Shown here: positions 8,242 to 16,149 of the stretch, piece after piece | Layout of the letters: each line of letters starts with the position of its first letter | How positions within the stretch are numbered: the stretch's first letter is position 1 | Assembly: GCF_027286305.1 (NCBI RefSeq) | Contig: NZ_CP114599.1 | Coordinates: 2,790,001-2,854,000, forward strand | Source of the DNA: Phenylobacterium sp. NIBR 498073 | Lineage (GTDB): Bacteria; Pseudomonadota; Alphaproteobacteria; Caulobacterales; Caulobacteraceae | Direction of reading: 5' to 3' | Length of the DNA: 64,000 nt | Notes under the pieces: model-generated | Told to the model about the DNA's origin: nothing | The model's database searches: none | What the model saw: only the letters and a program-made list of their open reading frames with translations | Position numbers and translations under genes: made by a program

Positions 8242-9587
8242 CCGCCCCTTGGGCCGGGCGGCCGACCGCATCCCTGTTCGGTCAACTGCTCGCCCTGATC
8301 GGGCTCAGCCTGGTCGCCGCCCAGGCGATCAGCCTGTTCCTGCTGTTCAACCTGCCCCCGCCCGCCCCCGACTTCTATCGGATCAGCGAGATCGTTCAGA
8401 CCCTGCGCGGGGCGCCCCCGACCTTTACCGAGCGGCACCCGCTGGCCGTCACTATCGCCAAGACCCCGCCGCCCCTGGTCATGGACGGGCGGATGACGCC
8501 GAAGATCCGCGCCCAGATCGCCGCCGGCCTCGGCGTCCCGGTCGAGCGGGTGATGGTGGCCTCGACTTCGCGCTTCCCGTTCTCCGACCGCCGCGTGTTC
8601 CGCGTCATCCGCGACCGCATCGCCCGCGAGGGCGGCGAGGTCGAGGAGCACTTCCTGATCGCTCCGTTCAAGGTCGCCGTGCAGCAGCCCGACGGCCGCT
8701 GGAAGGTGCTCTCGCCCGAGCGCGGCATCGGCCTGGACGCCTGGCAGCAGCGGATCGTGCTGCTGTTCCTGCTCTCGGCGCTGGCCATGACCCCGGTGGC
8801 CTTCGTGTTCGCGCGCCGGCTCTCCGCGCCCATCCGGCTGTTCACCGACGCGGCCGAGCGGCTCGGCCGCGATCCGCGCGCCCCGCCGCTGTCGCTCAAG
8901 GGCTCGGCCGAGATCAGCGTCGCGGTGAAGGCGTTCAACGACATGCAGGAGCGCCTGCGCCGCTACGTCGAAGACCGCACCGCCATGGTCGGGGCCATCG
9001 CCCACGACCTGCGCACGCCCCTCACCCGCCTGCGCTTCCGCATCGAAAACGTGCCCGAGGACGTGCGCGTGAAGATGGCCGCCGACATCGACCAGATGGA
9101 GGAGATGATCTCCGCCGCCCTGACCTTCGTGCGCGACACCAGCCGGCCGGGCGAGCGGACGCTGCTGGAACTGTCTTCGCTGCTCGAAAGCGTCTGCGAC
9201 GAGATGGCCGACACCGGCGCCGACACCCAGGTCGAGCTCGGCGAGAAGGTGGTGCTCGAGGGCGACCCGCTGGCCCTGCGGCGACTGTTCGCCAACCTGC
9301 TGGAAAATGCGGTCAAGTTCGGCGGCCGCGCCCGCGCCCGCGTCTATCGCGACGGGGCCAGCGCCATCGTCGAGATCGAGGACGACGGCCCCGGCATCCC
9401 GCCCGAGGAGAGCGAGCGGGTGTTCGAGCCCTTCTATCGGCGCGAGCCCTCGCGCAGCCGCCAGACCGGCGGCATCGGCCTCGGCCTGGCCGTGGTCCGC
9501 TCGGTGGCCCGCGGGCATGGCGGCGACGTGGTGCTGGAAAATCGCCCGGACGGCGGCCTCACCGCCAGGGTCCAGCTGCCGATCTGA
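8238..9587 (+). CDS. Sensor histidine kinase partner of the OmpR-type regulator
   Basis: A 449-residue membrane kinase. TM1 lies near residues 14-37, a periplasmic sensor region of about 130 residues follows, and TM2 lies around 170-190. A HAMP domain, an H-box with H256 (AHDLRTPLTRLRF), and the N, G1 and G2 boxes (NLLENAVKFGG, EDDGPGIP, GGIGLGLAVV) complete it. The start is GTG 8238, overlapping the regulator stop. The architecture is that of an EnvZ/OmpR-type pair. The periplasmic domain has no recognised ligand motif. Confidence 0.92.
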   Translation: MTAPWAGRPTASLFGQLLALIGLSLVAAQAISLFLLFNLPPPAPDFYRISEIVQTLRGAPPTFTERHPLAVTIAKTPPPLVMDGRMTPKIRAQIAAGLGVPVERVMVASTSRFPFSDRRVFRVIRDRIAREGGEVEEHFLIAPFKVAVQQPDGRWKVLSPERGIGLDAWQQRIVLLFLLSALAMTPVAFVFARRLSAPIRLFTDAAERLGRDPRAPPLSLKGSAEISVAVKAFNDMQERLRRYVEDRTAMVGAIAHDLRTPLTRLRFRIENVPEDVRVKMAADIDQMEEMISAALTFVRDTSRPGERTLLELSSLLESVCDEMADTGADTQVELGEKVVLEGDPLALRRLFANLLENAVKFGGRARARVYRDGASAIVEIEDDGPGIPPEESERVFEPFYRREPSRSRQTGGIGLGLAVVRSVARGHGGDVVLENRPDGGLTARVQLPI

Positions 9588-9814
9588 CCGCTCCGGAAAA
9601 ATTTAACGCCGCCCCAACGGCGCGCGCCCGCACCGCTATCCCCTGCCGGACCACGAACACCGTGTCCGGACAAAGCTTTGCGGTACGAAACGTCGCAGGG
9701 CTCAATCGCATTTTGCGCGCAACCTCCTTCGCCCTTGGCGAGTTTGCTTGACCGTAAGGACAGCGAGGCGTCGGCCGCCCTCCCCCCGACGGTCGATGCA
9801 TAGAGGAGCCGCTC

Positions 9815-10033
9815 ATGGATCTTGAACCCACCGCCAAGCCGAAATCCCGCCGCGGATTTGCAGCAATGAATCCGGAACGCCGCCGCGAGATCGCGCGCAA
9901 GGGCGGCGCCAGCGTGCCGGGCGAGAAACGCAGCTTCGCCAAGGACCGCGACCTGGCCGCCTCCGCTGGGCGCAAGGGCGGTGAGTCCTCGCGTGGCGGC
10001 GGCCGCAGCCGGGGCGATCGTCTCGAGAGCTAA
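9815..10033 (+). CDS. Small KGG-domain (stress-induced, YciG-like) protein
   Basis: 72 residues, highly basic. It carries RGFAAMNPERRREIARKGG near the N-terminus and a second RKGG near residue 54. These match the KGG motif of small general-stress proteins such as YciG. An AGAGGAG ribosome-binding site 6 nt upstream supports the ATG at 9815. The biochemical role of the family is poorly known. The preceding 227 nt hold no gene and no recognisable GGAAC-N16-CGTT promoter. Confidence 0.8.
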   Translation: MDLEPTAKPKSRRGFAAMNPERRREIARKGGASVPGEKRSFAKDRDLAASAGRKGGESSRGGGRSRGDRLES

Positions 10034-10065
10034 GACGCCGAGGCGCCTGCCGACTCCAAGGTCGG

Positions 10066-12291
10066 TCAGGCCCTCAGCAGCACCACTGCGAAGCTCGGGG
10101 CGGGACTTTCCCAGTTCCGCTCCAGCTTCCAGCCGGCCTCCGCGGCCAGCTCAGCAAACCCCTCCAGCGTGAACTTGTAGGAGTTCTCCGTGTGGATGGT
10201 CTCGCCGGCGGCGAAGCGGAACCTGCGCCCTGCCACGCTGACGACCTGGTCGCGCTCGCTGACCAGATGCATCTCGATCCGGCTCTGCTCGGCGTTCCAC
10301 ACTGCCTGGTGCCGGAACGCCGCCAGGTCGAAGTCCCCGCCAAGCTCGCGATTGATCCGCGCCAGCAGGTTCAGGTTGAAGGCCGCCGTCACGCCTTGGG
10401 CGTCGTCATAGGCCGCTGTCAGCGTCGCCTCGTCCTTGGCCAGGTCGATGCCGACCAGGAACCGGGCGTCCTCGCCCAGCAGCCGCCGCGCCCCTGACAG
10501 GAAGCCGACGACCTCTTCCGGGGTGAAGTTGCCGATGGTCGAGCCTGGGAAGTAGCCGATCCGCGGATGGCGCGCGGCCTGCGGCAACGCCAGCGCCTTG
10601 GTGAAGTCCTCGGCCAGCGGCGCAACCGCCAGCTTCGGATAGTCCCGCCCGATCGCCGCGGCCGCCGCGTCCAGCGCCGAGGCGCTGATGTCGATCGGCG
10701 CATAGACCGCCAGCTGCGGCGCGGCGTCCAGCAGCAGCCGGGTCTTGGTGCTCGCCCCGCTGCCGAACTCGACCAGGCTGGCCCCGGCCGGAATCGCCGC
10801 GGCCATCTCGCCGGCCGTCCGGCGCATCAGCGCCAGCTCGGTGCGGGTCGGGTAGTATTCCGGCAGCTCGGTGATCGCCTCGAACAGGTCCGAGCCCGCC
10901 GCGTCGTAGAAGTACTTCGCCGCCAGCGTCTTCTGCGGCCGCGACAGCCCGGCGACCACGTCGCGCGCGAACTCGCTGTCCGCCGCCGCGCCATCCGGCT
11001 GCGCGGGCCCGTCCCAGGCCAGCCGCACGCCGGAGAACATCCACCGCTGCTGCGGGTAGAAGAAGTTGCGGTAGCTGGCCCGCACGTGCCCGGCCGGCGT
11101 CGCGCAGCAGCCGCCGCGCAGCACCATCTGGCCGATCATGAACTTGCCGTTGTACTCGCCGACCGCCCCGCCCGCCGGATGGAAACCGGGATAGGGGCCA
11201 TAGGCGCTGCGGGTCCATTCCCAGACGTCGCCGAACATCTGGCGCAGGCCGGGCGCAGATCCCGCCGCCGCCGGTCCGAACTGCAACTGCTCGCGCATGT
11301 TGCCGACCGCCGCCAGCCCTTGGGCGGCATGCTCCCATTCGGCCTCGGTCGGCAGCCGCGCCCCGGCCCAGGTCGCATAGGCGTCGGCCTCGTAGAAGCT
11401 GACATGGGTCACCGGCGCGTGCGGCGCGATCGCCCTGCGGCCCTGCAGGGTCATGGCCAGCCAGCCGCGCTCGCCCTGCTCCCAGTAGAGCGGCGCCTCC
11501 CAGCCCTCGGCCTGGACCCGCGCCCAGCCCTCCGACAGCCAGAGCTCAGGCCGCCGATAGCCGCCGTCGGCCATGAAGGCCAGCCACTCGCCGTTGGTCA
11601 CCAGCCGGTCGGCCAGCCGGTACGGCTCCAGATAGACCCTGTGCCGCGGCCCCTCGTTGTCGAAGGCGAAGCCCTCGCCGTCGTGCCCGATCTCGACCAC
11701 GCCGCCGTCGAAGGCGACCTCGCCCGCCGGCCCGGGATCGCGCCCGACCGGCAGGGCCGGCGCCGGCACATAGGCTGGCTTCAGCGGCGACTGCGCGAAC
11801 AGGTGCAGCACGTCCATCAGGATCAGTTCCTGGTGCTGCTCCTCGTGCGCCAGCCCCAGTTCGACCAGTTCGGCCATGCCATCGAACGGCGCGGCCAGCA
11901 GCCGCCCCATCGCCTCGTCGACATGCGCCCGATAGGCCAGCACCTGGGCGAGCGACGGGCGGGTCAGCAGGCCGCGCTGCGGGCGCGGCTGCCGCGGCCC
12001 CAGCGCCTCGTAGTACGAGTTGAACAGATATCCGAAGGCCGGATCGAACACCCGGTAGCCCGGCAGGTGCGGGACCAGCAGGAAGGTCTCGAAGAACCAG
12101 GTCGTGTGCGCCAGGTGCCACTTCACCGGGCTGGCGTCCGGCATCGACTGGGCGGCCTGGTCCTCGGCCGACAGGTGCGCAGTCAGCGCCAGGCTGGCGT
12201 CGCGGACCTTGCGGTAGGGATCGGGGGCGCTGCGCGCCCGCGCGGCCCGGGCCGGCGCGGGCGCGAGCCTGGCCTTGTCGAATGACGCCAT
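10066..12291 (-). CDS. egtB-egtD: Bifunctional ergothioneine biosynthesis protein, EgtB-EgtD fusion
   Basis: The 741-residue protein joins two enzymes in one frame. Residues 1 to about 425 are EgtB: an N-terminal DinB-like bundle with WHLAH and the iron-binding HxxxHxE (H149, H153, E155), then an FGE-sulfatase domain ending in VRASYRNFFYP and SGVRLA. EgtB joins hercynine to a thiol donor oxidatively. From about residue 430 it is EgtD, the histidine N-alpha trimethyltransferase, with EFGSGASTKT (SAM site), GSTIGNF and IHTENSYKF (histidine pocket). The start is the ATG at 12291 (MASFDKARL). No egtA, egtC or egtE lies nearby. An EcfG-type promoter precedes it. A sequencing indel at the junction could mimic a fusion. 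Confidence 0.92.
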   Translation of the reverse strand: MASFDKARLAPAPARAARARSAPDPYRKVRDASLALTAHLSAEDQAAQSMPDASPVKWHLAHTTWFFETFLLVPHLPGYRVFDPAFGYLFNSYYEALGPRQPRPQRGLLTRPSLAQVLAYRAHVDEAMGRLLAAPFDGMAELVELGLAHEEQHQELILMDVLHLFAQSPLKPAYVPAPALPVGRDPGPAGEVAFDGGVVEIGHDGEGFAFDNEGPRHRVYLEPYRLADRLVTNGEWLAFMADGGYRRPELWLSEGWARVQAEGWEAPLYWEQGERGWLAMTLQGRRAIAPHAPVTHVSFYEADAYATWAGARLPTEAEWEHAAQGLAAVGNMREQLQFGPAAAGSAPGLRQMFGDVWEWTRSAYGPYPGFHPAGGAVGEYNGKFMIGQMVLRGGCCATPAGHVRASYRNFFYPQQRWMFSGVRLAWDGPAQPDGAAADSEFARDVVAGLSRPQKTLAAKYFYDAAGSDLFEAITELPEYYPTRTELALMRRTAGEMAAAIPAGASLVEFGSGASTKTRLLLDAAPQLAVYAPIDISASALDAAAAAIGRDYPKLAVAPLAEDFTKALALPQAARHPRIGYFPGSTIGNFTPEEVVGFLSGARRLLGEDARFLVGIDLAKDEATLTAAYDDAQGVTAAFNLNLLARINRELGGDFDLAAFRHQAVWNAEQSRIEMHLVSERDQVVSVAGRRFRFAAGETIHTENSYKFTLEGFAELAAEAGWKLERNWESPAPSFAVVLLRA

Positions 12292-12362
12292 CGTCCCGCT
12301 CCACTCTGTTCCGATTGTGCCGGATTTCGCCGATGCCCGGCGAAGCCGTGCTCGCCCCGCCA

Positions 12363-12387
12363 AACGTCGTAATGCGAACGCAGTTCC
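12363..12387 (-). promoter_or_regulatory. EcfG-type general-stress promoter for the egtB-egtD gene
   Basis: On the minus strand GGAAC (12387-12383) is followed after exactly 16 nt by CGTT (12366-12363). This matches the alphaproteobacterial EcfG consensus GGAAC-N16/17-CGTT. The expected transcript would start about 65 nt before the ATG at 12291. Confidence 0.8.
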
Positions 12388-12421
12388 TTGCATTTGGGGG
12401 CTCGGGGCGTTCCCGCAAGCC

Positions 12422-12446
12422 GGAACGGTTGCCCCAAGGACGCGTT
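12422..12446 (+). promoter_or_regulatory. EcfG-type promoter for the sigma factor gene
   Basis: GGAAC (12422-12426), 16 nt, then CGTT (12443-12446), in the orientation of the sigma factor at 12503. It is back to back with the minus-strand copy, with 34 nt between the two -35 boxes. Confidence 0.82.
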
Positions 12447-12502
12447 GAGGTCCCACGAAAAGCGTACGGCCCGTCGAGGGGATCGGGCGTTTCGAGGACA
12501 GC

Positions 12503-13039
12503 ATGGGCGGAGACACCGAGTGGCGCAACGAGGTGGTGGCGATGATCCCCGCTCTGCGCGCCTTCGCTTGGTCCCTCAGCCACAACGGCTCCGACGCCGA
12601 CGACCTGGTGCAGGACACCCTGATCAAGGCCTGGTCCAATCGCGATAAGTTCGAGCCGGGCACCAATCTGCGCGCCTGGCTGTTCACGATCCTGCGCAAC
12701 ACCTACTACACTCAGGTGATCCGCCGCCGGCGCGAGGTCCGTGACGAGACCGGCGAGTACGCCAACAACATGCGCACCCCGCCGACCCAGGACTGGAGCA
12801 TCGCCATGCGCGCGCTTCAGGCGGGCCTCGCCCAGCTGCCCGACGAACACCGCGAGGCGCTGATCCTGGTCGGCGCCGCCGGCCTCTCCTACGAGGAAGC
12901 CGCCGAGATCTGCGGCTGCGCGCTGGGCACCATCAAGAGCCGGGTCAACCGCGCCCGCGCCCGGCTGCTGAAGATCATGGACGCCGAGGAGGCCGCCGAC
13001 GTCATGGTCCTCGACCACGCCGAGGCCAGCCGGGCCTGA
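12503..13039 (+). CDS. EcfG-like (ECF15) RNA polymerase sigma factor
   Basis: A 178-residue sigma-70 family factor with region 2 (ADDLVQDTLIKAW, then GTNLRAWLFTILRNTYYTQ) and region 4 (LPDEHREALILVGAAGLSYEEAAEICGCALGTIKSRVNRAR). These motifs match the EcfG group that drives the general stress response and recognises GGAAC-N16/17-CGTT. The gene carries such a promoter itself. No nepR or phyR is adjacent, so this is probably a secondary paralogue (as SigU is in Caulobacter) rather than the main sigma factor of the locus. GAGGA precedes the ATG at 12503. Confidence 0.88.
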   Translation: MGGDTEWRNEVVAMIPALRAFAWSLSHNGSDADDLVQDTLIKAWSNRDKFEPGTNLRAWLFTILRNTYYTQVIRRRREVRDETGEYANNMRTPPTQDWSIAMRALQAGLAQLPDEHREALILVGAAGLSYEEAAEICGCALGTIKSRVNRARARLLKIMDAEEAADVMVLDHAEASRA

Positions 13040-13073
13040 GTCCGCCCCATCCAGCCCCTTTCGGTGCGAATGG

Positions 13074-13101
13074 ATCCCGGTCTTGCGTCGCAAACCGGGA
13101 T
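13074..13101. repeat. REP-like hairpin after the sigma factor
   Basis: ATCCCGGT (13074-13081) pairs with ACCGGGAT (13094-13101). Inside it TTGCG pairs with CGCAA around a single T, leaving one bulged C, so the stem is about 13 bp. No T-tract follows. It lies 35 nt after the sigma factor stop. Similar ATCCCGG palindromes are common dispersed repeats in proteobacteria. It may also end transcription. Confidence 0.55.
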
Positions 13102-13193
13102 GACACCGGAGCGGACTGTTCAAGAGCCCAGCGGCTGGCGGAGCCAAGCCCGGCCGCTACTATGCCCGGCGACTCGTTTCGCCTGGAGTATCC

Positions 13194-14465
13194 ATGTCCC
13201 GTTCCCTGCCCGCCGCGCTCGCGCTGTCCGTCCTGATCGCCGCGCCGGCCTTCGCCGCGCCAAAGGACGACGCGGCCAGGATCGTCGCCAGCCCCGCCTT
13301 CAAGGCGGCGACCGCGGTGCTCGACCGTGAGCATGAGCGCACCGTTCAGGACATCATCACCCTGACCGAAATCCCGGCCCCGCCCTTCAAGGAAGAGGCC
13401 CGCGGCAAGGCCTACAAGGCGATGCTGGAGGCCCACGGCCTGACCGACGTCGAGATCGACGCCGAGGGCAACGTCATGGGCCTGCGCAAGGGAACCCGGC
13501 CCGGCCCGCTGGTGGTGGTCTCCGCCCACCTCGACACTGTCTTCCCGGAAGGCACCGACGTGAAGGTCCGCCGCGAGGGGACCAAGCTGTTCGCCCCGGG
13601 CGTCGCCGATGACACCCACAACCTCGCGGTCCTGCTCGCCTGGATCCGCGCCCTCGACGCGGCCAAGATCAAGACTTCCAGCGACATCCTGTTCGTGGGC
13701 ACGGTCGGGGAGGAAGGCCCCGGCGACCTGCGCGGCGTCCGCTACTTCTTCAACCAGGGCAAGTACAAGGACCGCACCAAGGCGTTCTTCTCGGTCGACG
13801 GCCTCGACCCCAGCGGCATCACCCACGTCGGCGTCGGCTCCAAGCGCTATCGCGCGATCTTCAGCGGTCCGGGCGGCCACAGCTACGGCTCGTTCGGCAT
13901 CGTCAATCCGATGGCCGCCATGGGCAAGGCGATCGCCGACTTCTACGAAGTCCAGGTCCCGACTTCACCGAAGGTGACCTACTCGGCCTCGGTCACCGGC
14001 GGCGGCACCTCGGTCAACGCCATCCCCAACAAGGTCTTCACCGAGTTTGACATGCGCTCGGCCGACGCCGGCGAACTGGCCAAGCTCGACGGCCGCTTCA
14101 AGGAGATCATGCAGGCCGCCGTCGACCACGAGAACAAGGCCCGCTCCACCCGCGTCGGGCAGGTCAGCGTCGAGATCAAGCCGATCGGCGACCGCCCGGC
14201 CGGCCAGACCGCCAAGGATGCCGCCCTCGTGGCCGGAACCGCTGCGGCTATCGAGGCGCTCGGCTACAAGCCCCAGTACGAGGCTTCCTCCACCGACGCC
14301 AACGCGCCGATGGCCCTGGGCATTCCGGCCATCACCATCGGCGGCGGCGGCTCAGGCGGCCGCGCCCACTCGCTGGACGAATGGATCGACGTCGAAAAGG
14401 CCAACAGCGTCCGCGGCATGAGCGTCGGCCTCGCCGCCGTCCTCGTCGCGGCCGGCATGAACTAG
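13194..14465 (+). CDS. Secreted M20-family zinc peptidase/amidohydrolase
   Basis: 423 residues starting with a clear signal peptide (LPAALALSVLIAAPAFAA, cleavage near residue 20). Metal and catalytic residues of the M20/M25/M40 fold are visible: SAHLDTVFPEG (His and the following Asp), GVADDTHNL (bridging Asp), GTVGEEGPGD (catalytic Glu pair), FSVDGLDP (Asp) and the C-terminal RAHSLDEW (His). The dimerisation domain lies in the middle (FSGPGGHSYG). It probably trims peptides or N-acyl amino acids in the periplasm. Its stop shares the palindrome CTAG with the convergent gene at 14462. Confidence 0.9.
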   Translation: MSRSLPAALALSVLIAAPAFAAPKDDAARIVASPAFKAATAVLDREHERTVQDIITLTEIPAPPFKEEARGKAYKAMLEAHGLTDVEIDAEGNVMGLRKGTRPGPLVVVSAHLDTVFPEGTDVKVRREGTKLFAPGVADDTHNLAVLLAWIRALDAAKIKTSSDILFVGTVGEEGPGDLRGVRYFFNQGKYKDRTKAFFSVDGLDPSGITHVGVGSKRYRAIFSGPGGHSYGSFGIVNPMAAMGKAIADFYEVQVPTSPKVTYSASVTGGGTSVNAIPNKVFTEFDMRSADAGELAKLDGRFKEIMQAAVDHENKARSTRVGQVSVEIKPIGDRPAGQTAKDAALVAGTAAAIEALGYKPQYEASSTDANAPMALGIPAITIGGGGSGGRAHSLDEWIDVEKANSVRGMSVGLAAVLVAAGMN

Positions 14466-15085
14466 CGGCTGAAGACCGACAGCAGCCCGCGCAGCCAGTT
14501 CACCAGCCCGCTCCAGAGGTCGGCCAGCCACGACGTCGGCGTGGCCGGCTTCTCGGGCACGAACCAACTCGGCGCAGCTGGCGGCGCGCAGTTCATGTTC
14601 ATGCCCACGCCCTTCAGGTAGCCGCGCCGCACGCCGCCGGCCTTGATCGCGGCCTCCACCGCCTTGCGGTGGCGGTCGGCGCCGCTCAGCTTGCGCACCC
14701 AGCCGCGGAACGGCAGCAGGTCCTGGGTCTCCCCGCGCACCTCGGCCACCGCGGCGGCCTTGGCCTGCGCGCCCAGCTTCTGCATCCGCGTGCGCTCGTC
14801 GGGGGCCGGCGCCTCGTCCAGGTCGGGGCCCAGCACCGCGTCCAGCCGGCCGATCTCGGCGGCGATCGCCTCGCAGCGGGTCAGTTCGCGGGCCTCGTAC
14901 GGATCGGCGTGCGCCCGGACCAGTACGTCGGGGATCTGCGCCTGCTTTAGGTTCAGGTCCTCCAGCGGCGCGGTCACCGCCCCGCGGAAGCCCTCGTCGA
15001 CCTGGGTCGTGCCCCGGTCCGCCGCCGCCGCCGGCCCCGCCGCCAGCAGCGCCGCGGCCGCCAGCCACATCTGTCTCGTCACCAT
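14462..15085 (-). CDS. Secreted hypothetical protein
   Basis: 207 residues with an N-terminal signal peptide (LAAAALLAAGPAAAADR, cleavage near residue 21). The rest is mixed and charged, with a CAPPAAPSW segment and a Trp-rich C-terminal helix (LADLWSGLVNWLRGLL) that could associate with a membrane. No family recognised. The gene is convergent with the M20 peptidase, and the two stop codons use the same CTAG. It looks real because of the signal peptide and consistent codon use. Function unknown. Confidence 0.7.
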   Translation of the reverse strand: MVTRQMWLAAAALLAAGPAAAADRGTTQVDEGFRGAVTAPLEDLNLKQAQIPDVLVRAHADPYEARELTRCEAIAAEIGRLDAVLGPDLDEAPAPDERTRMQKLGAQAKAAAVAEVRGETQDLLPFRGWVRKLSGADRHRKAVEAAIKAGGVRRGYLKGVGMNMNCAPPAAPSWFVPEKPATPTSWLADLWSGLVNWLRGLLSVFSR

Positions 15086-15191
15086 TGCTCCACCCTAGCC
15101 TCTGGCGGCGCGTTGGCGCTGCGGCGTTTCGCGCGCCGGCGCATCGCCCGGGGGGCCGCCAGCCATCGCCCGAGTCGCCGCGCACGGCGAC

Positions 15192-15216
15192 GGAACACCC
15201 CCTCGGCCCCGTCGTT
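15192..15216 (+). promoter_or_regulatory. EcfG-type promoter upstream of the 240-residue unknown protein
   Basis: GGAAC (15192-15196), 16 nt, then CGTT (15213-15216), about 33 nt before the ATG at 15249 and correctly oriented. This is the third perfect match to the EcfG consensus within 3 kb. Confidence 0.75.
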
Positions 15217-15248
15217 TTCGAAGGAAGGAGCTATCGAGGATCAGGTCC

Positions 15249-15971
15249 ATGCCCCATCGCCCGACCCCGCCCGACGAACCGCGCCGGCGCAGCCGTCGCC
15301 GTAACGAGGCCAAACGCCCCGCGGCGGAACCTCACAGCTTCGGCGAAGAGGGCCGCTACTCCTCCGACCAAGCCCGCTACTACGGCGCCGACACCCGATC
15401 GTTCGACGCCTTCGGCGCCCACCGGCCCAGCGAGACCCGCCCCGATTGGCGGCGCGGCCGCTACGAGTCGGGCCGCGACAGCGCGCCGGACGCGCCCTTC
15501 GACGAAGCCGACGCCCTGGCCCGCGGCTACTACAGTCTCGACGCCCCGCACGGCGGCCAGGAGTACGGGATCGAACCGCACGGCTATCGCCAGTCCATCG
15601 TCCGCCGCCGCGCCCGTCCGGTCGGCGCGGCCCCTACCGAGGCCGAGCGCGCGCCCTACGGCGACCAGCCGCTGGATCCCCGCGACCTCGGGGTGCGCGA
15701 GTTCGGCCCTCCCGCCGACTACGCTTATCACCCCGACGCCGAGGCCGAGTTCGAGCTGGAGTACCTCGACTGGCGCGAAGCCAAGCTCTCCGCCCACGAT
15801 CGCGACTACGCCGTCTGGCGCGCCGAGCAGCAGCGCAGGTACGACGCCGAGTACCGCACCTTCCGCGGCGAGTGGCAGGAACGCTTCGACCGCGGTTTCG
15901 CCGAGTGGCGCAGCCGGCACGAGGGCGCGCGCCCCGCCGACGATGATCCGCCGCCGGACGATCGCATGTAA
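15249..15971 (+). CDS. Charged hypothetical protein, probable general-stress regulon member
   Basis: 240 residues, with no signal peptide or membrane segment. The N-terminal 25 residues are Pro/Arg-rich, and the body is Tyr-, Arg-, Asp- and Glu-rich and probably mostly disordered. The C-terminal 60 residues contain repeated aromatic-acid units (EYLDWREAK, DYAVWRAEQ, EYRTFRGEWQE, GFAEWRSRH) spaced about 12-14 residues apart. That spacing suggests a helical repeat. GAGGATCAGG precedes the ATG. No family recognised. The EcfG promoter just upstream links it to general stress; this is an inference. Confidence 0.75.
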   Translation: MPHRPTPPDEPRRRSRRRNEAKRPAAEPHSFGEEGRYSSDQARYYGADTRSFDAFGAHRPSETRPDWRRGRYESGRDSAPDAPFDEADALARGYYSLDAPHGGQEYGIEPHGYRQSIVRRRARPVGAAPTEAERAPYGDQPLDPRDLGVREFGPPADYAYHPDAEAEFELEYLDWREAKLSAHDRDYAVWRAEQQRRYDAEYRTFRGEWQERFDRGFAEWRSRHEGARPADDDPPPDDRM

Positions 15972-16104
15972 TTCTCCTCACGCGCGATCCCTTCGCGCAG
16001 GAAACGAAACGTCGTTCGACGAACCTGTCCGGCGAGCGCCGAAGACGGCCGGAATAGTCCTATCGGCCAGATGACTCGCCTGCCCGAACCCCATACTAGC
16101 GTTA

Positions 16105-16117
16105 CGTCAAATTGACG
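16105..16117. promoter_or_regulatory. Short palindrome upstream of the LuxR-type gene
   Basis: CGTCAA (16105-16110) and TTGACG (16112-16117) flank one A, 32 nt upstream of the start at 16150. It is a possible operator or part of a promoter. Support is weak. Confidence 0.25.
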
Positions 16118-16149
16118 GGCGGCGCGTAGAGGCCGCCAGGGGGTGCGTG

